Shown: in pieces, positions 6,212 to 8,727 of the stretch | Layout: the number at the start of each line of letters is the position of its first letter | Numbering within the stretch: the stretch's first letter is position 1 | Assembly: GCA_012517025.1 (NCBI GenBank) | Contig: JAAYVT010000121.1 | Location: 1 to 8,727, forward strand | Length of the DNA stretch: 8,727 nt | Source: Phyllobacteriaceae bacterium | GTDB taxonomy: Bacteria > Pseudomonadota > Alphaproteobacteria > Rhizobiales > Ancalomicrobiaceae | Reading direction: 5' to 3' | Position numbers and translations under genes: made by a program | The notes under the pieces: generated by a model | What the model saw: only the letters and a program-made list of their open reading frames with translations | Told to the model about the DNA's origin: nothing | The model's database searches: none

Positions 6212-8341
6212 ATGAGCGACACCACCGCCGAACCGAAGGCCGTCACCGGATTCCTCGCCGGACTGCCCGATCCCCGCAGTCTGCTCGCCCAGGCCAAGCG
6301 CGGCGACGTCGGCCTCGCCCTCGGCGTCATGACGATTCTCGTCGTCCTGATCGTGCCGCTGCCCTCCTTCGCCCTCGACGTCTTCCTCGCCGTCTCGATC
6401 ACCCTGTCGGTGCTGATCCTGATGACGTCGCTGTTCATCCAGGCGCCGCTGGAGTTCTCCTCCTTCCCGACGCTGCTGCTCATCGCCACGATGCTGCGGC
6501 TGTCGCTGAACCTCGCCTCGACCCGGCTGATCCTCGGCCACGGTCACGAGGGCACGTCCGCCGCCGGCCACGTCATCGAGGCCTTCGGCAACTTCGTGAT
6601 GGGCGGCAACTTCGTCATCGGCATCATCGTCTTCGCGATCCTGCTGATCGTGAACTTCATCGTCATCACCAAGGGTTCGGGGCGCATCGCGGAAGTCGCC
6701 GCCCGCTTCACCCTCGACGCCATGCCCGGCAAGCAGATGGCGATCGACGCCGACCTCTCCGCCGGCCTGATCGACGAGAAAGAGGCGAAGAAGCGCCGCA
6801 AGGACCTGGAGGGCGAGAGCGCCTTCTTCGGCGCCATGGACGGCGCCTCCAAGTTCGTGCGCGGCGACGCCATCGCCGGCCTGTTGATCACCTTCATCAA
6901 CGTCATCGGCGGCATCGTCATCGGCGTGATGCAGCAGGGCATCAGCTTTTCCGAGGCCTCGCACTCCTACACCACGCTGACCGTCGGCGACGGTCTCGTC
7001 ACCCAGATCCCGGCGCTGATCGTCTCGACCGCCGCCGGCCTGCTGGTCTCCAAGGCCGGCGTCCGCGGTGCCGCCGACGAGGCTCTGCTCGGCCAGCTCT
7101 CCGGCTATCCCCGCGCGCTCGGCATGTCGTCCTTCGTGATGGTGACGATGGCGATGCTGCCCGGTATGCCGACCCTCCCCTTCCTGGCGCTGGCCGGTGG
7201 CGCCGGCGCCCTCGCCCTGATCGCCGAGCGCAAGCGCGAGAAGGCAGTCGCCGAGAAGACCGCCGCCAAGACCGCCGAAGCCGCCGAGGCCGCCGCTCCG
7301 AAGGAAGAGCCGATCTCCGAGACGTTGCGGATGGACGATCTCAAGATCGAGCTCGGCTACGCCCTGCTCACCCTGATCAACGGCCCGGAAGGCTCCGACC
7401 GCCTGACCGAGCAGATCAAGGCGCTGCGCCGTCAGATCGCCGGCGACATCGGCTTCGTCATGCCGCCCTGCCGCCTGCTCGACAACGTCCAGCTCCAGCC
7501 CAACGAATACGTCGTCCGCATCAAGGAGGTGGAGGCCGGCCGCGGCACCGTCTTCCCCAACCTGTTCATGGTGATGGATCCGGAGGGCCGCCAGATCGAC
7601 CTGCCCGGCACCCACACGACCGAGCCGACCTTCGGCCTGCCGGCGACCTGGGTCGATCCCTCGCTCAAGGAGGAGGCGGCGATCCGCGGCCTGACCGTCG
7701 TCGATCCCGCGACCGTGCTGTCGACCCACCTGACCGAGCTGCTCAAGGCCAACATCTCCGATCTCCTCTCCTACGCCGACGTCGCCAAGCTCCTCGCCGA
7801 CCTGCCCAAGGAGCAGCACAAGCTGGTCGACGACATCGTCCCCGGCTCGATCACCGTCTCCGGCATCCAGCGGGTACTGCAGGGTCTGCTCGCCGAGCGC
7901 ATCTCGATCCGCGACCTCTCCGCCATCCTGGAAGGCATCGCCGAGGCGACCTCGTTCACCCGCGTCATCCCGGCGATCGGCGAGCACGTGCGCTCCCGCC
8001 TCGCCCGCCAGATCTCGGCGGCCAACCTGTCGCCGATGGGCTATCTGCCGATCCTCGCCCTGTCGCCGGCCTGGGAGGTCGCCTTCGCCGAGGCGCTGGT
8101 CGGCGACGGCGACCAGAAGTCGCTCGCCATGGCCCCCTCCAAGCTCGGCGAATTCGTCGGCGCGGTGCGCGACGGCTTCGAGCTGGCGGCGCGCCAAGGC
8201 GAGATCCCGGTGCTGCTGACCAGCCCCGGCATCCGCACCCACGTCCGCGCCATCGTCGATCGCTTCCGCCCCCACACCGTGGTGATGAGCCAGGCCGAGG
8301 TCCACCCGAGGGTGCGGCTGAAGACGGTCGGCTCGATCTGA
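6212..8341 (+). CDS. flhA: Flagellar biosynthesis protein FlhA (export gate)
   Basis: FlhA forms the nonameric ring of the flagellar type III export gate in the inner membrane. It takes part in coupling proton flow to export and its cytoplasmic domain receives chaperone-substrate complexes. The protein has 709 residues, normal for the family. Residues 33-335 hold about eight helices. Conserved marks include MLRLSLNLASTRLIL (94-108), the FHIPEP loop KGSGRIAEVAARFTLDAMPGK (154-174) and MDGASKFVRGDAIAG (209-223). The last includes D210, which aligns with the Asp of Salmonella (D208) important for proton-driven export. A charged Ala/Lys/Glu linker (339-369) leads to the cytoplasmic domain (about 372-709) with GYALLTLIN (382-390). 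GAGG at 6203-6206, five bases before ATG 6212, sets the start. A TTG start at 6152 is rejected because it lies in the inverted repeat. The gene is intact and shows nothing unusual. Confidence 0.98.
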   Translation: MSDTTAEPKAVTGFLAGLPDPRSLLAQAKRGDVGLALGVMTILVVLIVPLPSFALDVFLAVSITLSVLILMTSLFIQAPLEFSSFPTLLLIATMLRLSLNLASTRLILGHGHEGTSAAGHVIEAFGNFVMGGNFVIGIIVFAILLIVNFIVITKGSGRIAEVAARFTLDAMPGKQMAIDADLSAGLIDEKEAKKRRKDLEGESAFFGAMDGASKFVRGDAIAGLLITFINVIGGIVIGVMQQGISFSEASHSYTTLTVGDGLVTQIPALIVSTAAGLLVSKAGVRGAADEALLGQLSGYPRALGMSSFVMVTMAMLPGMPTLPFLALAGGAGALALIAERKREKAVAEKTAAKTAEAAEAAAPKEEPISETLRMDDLKIELGYALLTLINGPEGSDRLTEQIKALRRQIAGDIGFVMPPCRLLDNVQLQPNEYVVRIKEVEAGRGTVFPNLFMVMDPEGRQIDLPGTHTTEPTFGLPATWVDPSLKEEAAIRGLTVVDPATVLSTHLTELLKANISDLLSYADVAKLLADLPKEQHKLVDDIVPGSITVSGIQRVLQGLLAERISIRDLSAILEGIAEATSFTRVIPAIGEHVRSRLARQISAANLSPMGYLPILALSPAWEVAFAEALVGDGDQKSLAMAPSKLGEFVGAVRDGFELAARQGEIPVLLTSPGIRTHVRAIVDRFRPHTVVMSQAEVHPRVRLKTVGSI

Positions 8342-8343
8342 CG

Positions 8344-8360
8344 CCACCGCGCGTCGGTGG
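8344..8360 (+). terminator. Short hairpin directly after flhA
   Basis: CCACCG (8344-8349) and CGGTGG (8355-8360) form a six-bp stem with a five-base loop, two bases after the flhA stop, followed by AAA and no T run. It may mark the transcript end but is short; treat it as tentative. Confidence 0.3.
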
Positions 8361-8469
8361 AAACGATCGCCGTGCGCTGTGGCCGGTTCGCACTGGACGC
8401 CCGGTCACGAACGGTCAACCATGTCCGTCCATGATGCGTTCGTCGCCGACCTCTCGTTCGAGATCCCGA

Positions 8470-8727
8470 ATGTCCCTGAGCCCGTTCCGCCTCGCCGCCC
8501 TCGCCGCCGCCCTGGTCGCCGCGCCCGGCTTCCTCGGCTCCGCCCACGCCCAGCAGGTCCCGGCCCCGGGCGACGACGTCGTCGTCACCCTCGGCGGCGG
8601 CGGACGCGTCGCCCCGGATTGGGACGGCTCGAAGACCTACGTCCTGTCGCCGATGCCGATCGTCGGGGTGAAGTTCCTGCGCTCGCCCTTCACCGGCCAG
8701 CCCTCCTCCGACACCGGCTTCGGCCTC
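8470..8727 (+). CDS. MipA/OmpV-like outer-membrane protein, N-terminal part (runs off window)
   Basis: Eighty-six residues are visible and the frame is open to the window end. Residues 1-27 form a signal peptide: a short n-region with Arg7, a hydrophobic core LAALAAALVAAPGFL, and a Sec signal peptidase site AHA before QQ. The mature start includes DVVVTLGGGGRVAPDWDGS and YVLSPMPIVGVKF. This is the pattern of the first beta strands in MipA/OmpV family barrels, where a GxG(x)xxxPxYxGS motif is followed by a PLP-type strand. The family sits in the outer membrane; MipA of E. coli scaffolds murein-synthesis enzymes, but other members have different or unknown roles. In-frame ATGs at 8431 and 8434 would add an Arg/Ser-rich leader; none of the starts has a clear ribosome site, so the start is uncertain. 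Only the N terminus is seen, so the family call is moderate. Confidence 0.68.
   Translation, partial: MSLSPFRLAALAAALVAAPGFLGSAHAQQVPAPGDDVVVTLGGGGRVAPDWDGSKTYVLSPMPIVGVKFLRSPFTGQPSSDTGFGL

Noticed and set aside
6119..8347. 742-codon open frame on the - strand across flhA
   Set aside because: It mirrors flhA codon for codon, has low-complexity His/Gln/Asp-rich composition and no ribosome site or domain.
8404..8421. CtrA-like half site TCAACCAT before the outer-membrane protein gene
   Set aside because: It has a mismatch in the core TTAA and the partner half (GTCA) does not match, so it is not comparable to the two boxes described.

Overview
The window comes from a high-GC alphaproteobacterium, most likely of the order Hyphomicrobiales (Rhizobiales). 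Three things suggest this: the run fliH-fliN-flbD, which matches the end of the Caulobacter fliF operon; an FlbD with the degenerate receiver seen in alphaproteobacteria; and TTAA-N7-TTAA boxes of the kind bound by CtrA. The genus cannot be named from sequence alone. All coding sequences have strong G/C bias at third codon positions. I saw no tRNA, rRNA, insertion sequence or CRISPR array, and no gene-free stretch longer than about 260 bases.

Layout. Bases 1-2157 are the tail of a flagellar operon on the + strand: the C-terminal part of FliH (1-408), FliN (405-755, overlapping fliH by 4 bases) and the sigma-54 activator FlbD (769-2157). Bases 2154-3119 encode an unrecognised three-helix membrane protein on the - strand, whose stop codon overlaps that of flbD. 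A 258-base divergent region with an 18-base perfect palindrome separates it from a ferredoxin/rubredoxin-reductase-type FAD enzyme (3378-4646), which ends before a 14-bp hairpin. Two small + strand membrane-protein genes follow: a degenerate LysE/RhtB-like protein (4853-5452) and an unknown protein with one helix and a small C-terminal domain (5614-6099). Then comes flhA (6212-8341), the flagellar export gate, and the start of a MipA/OmpV-like outer-membrane protein (8470 to the window end).

How the parts connect. The most interesting signal is a composite regulatory block that occurs twice, upstream of the LysE-like gene (4751-4796) and upstream of flhA (6119-6164). Each copy has a CtrA-type box, then exactly 13 bases from the second TTAA to a 15-base inverted repeat (SGGCAA-N3-TTGCCS), then one base and GTCGGG. 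The repeat resembles, from memory, the ftr sites bound by Caulobacter FlbD. The arrangement recalls the Caulobacter fliF promoter, where CtrA activates and FlbD represses. FlbD is encoded in this same window. The shared block suggests that the LysE-like gene, and perhaps the unknown gene after it, are expressed with early flagellar genes in the cell cycle. The reductase and the - strand membrane gene show no such block and look like an unrelated insertion between two parts of the flagellar locus.
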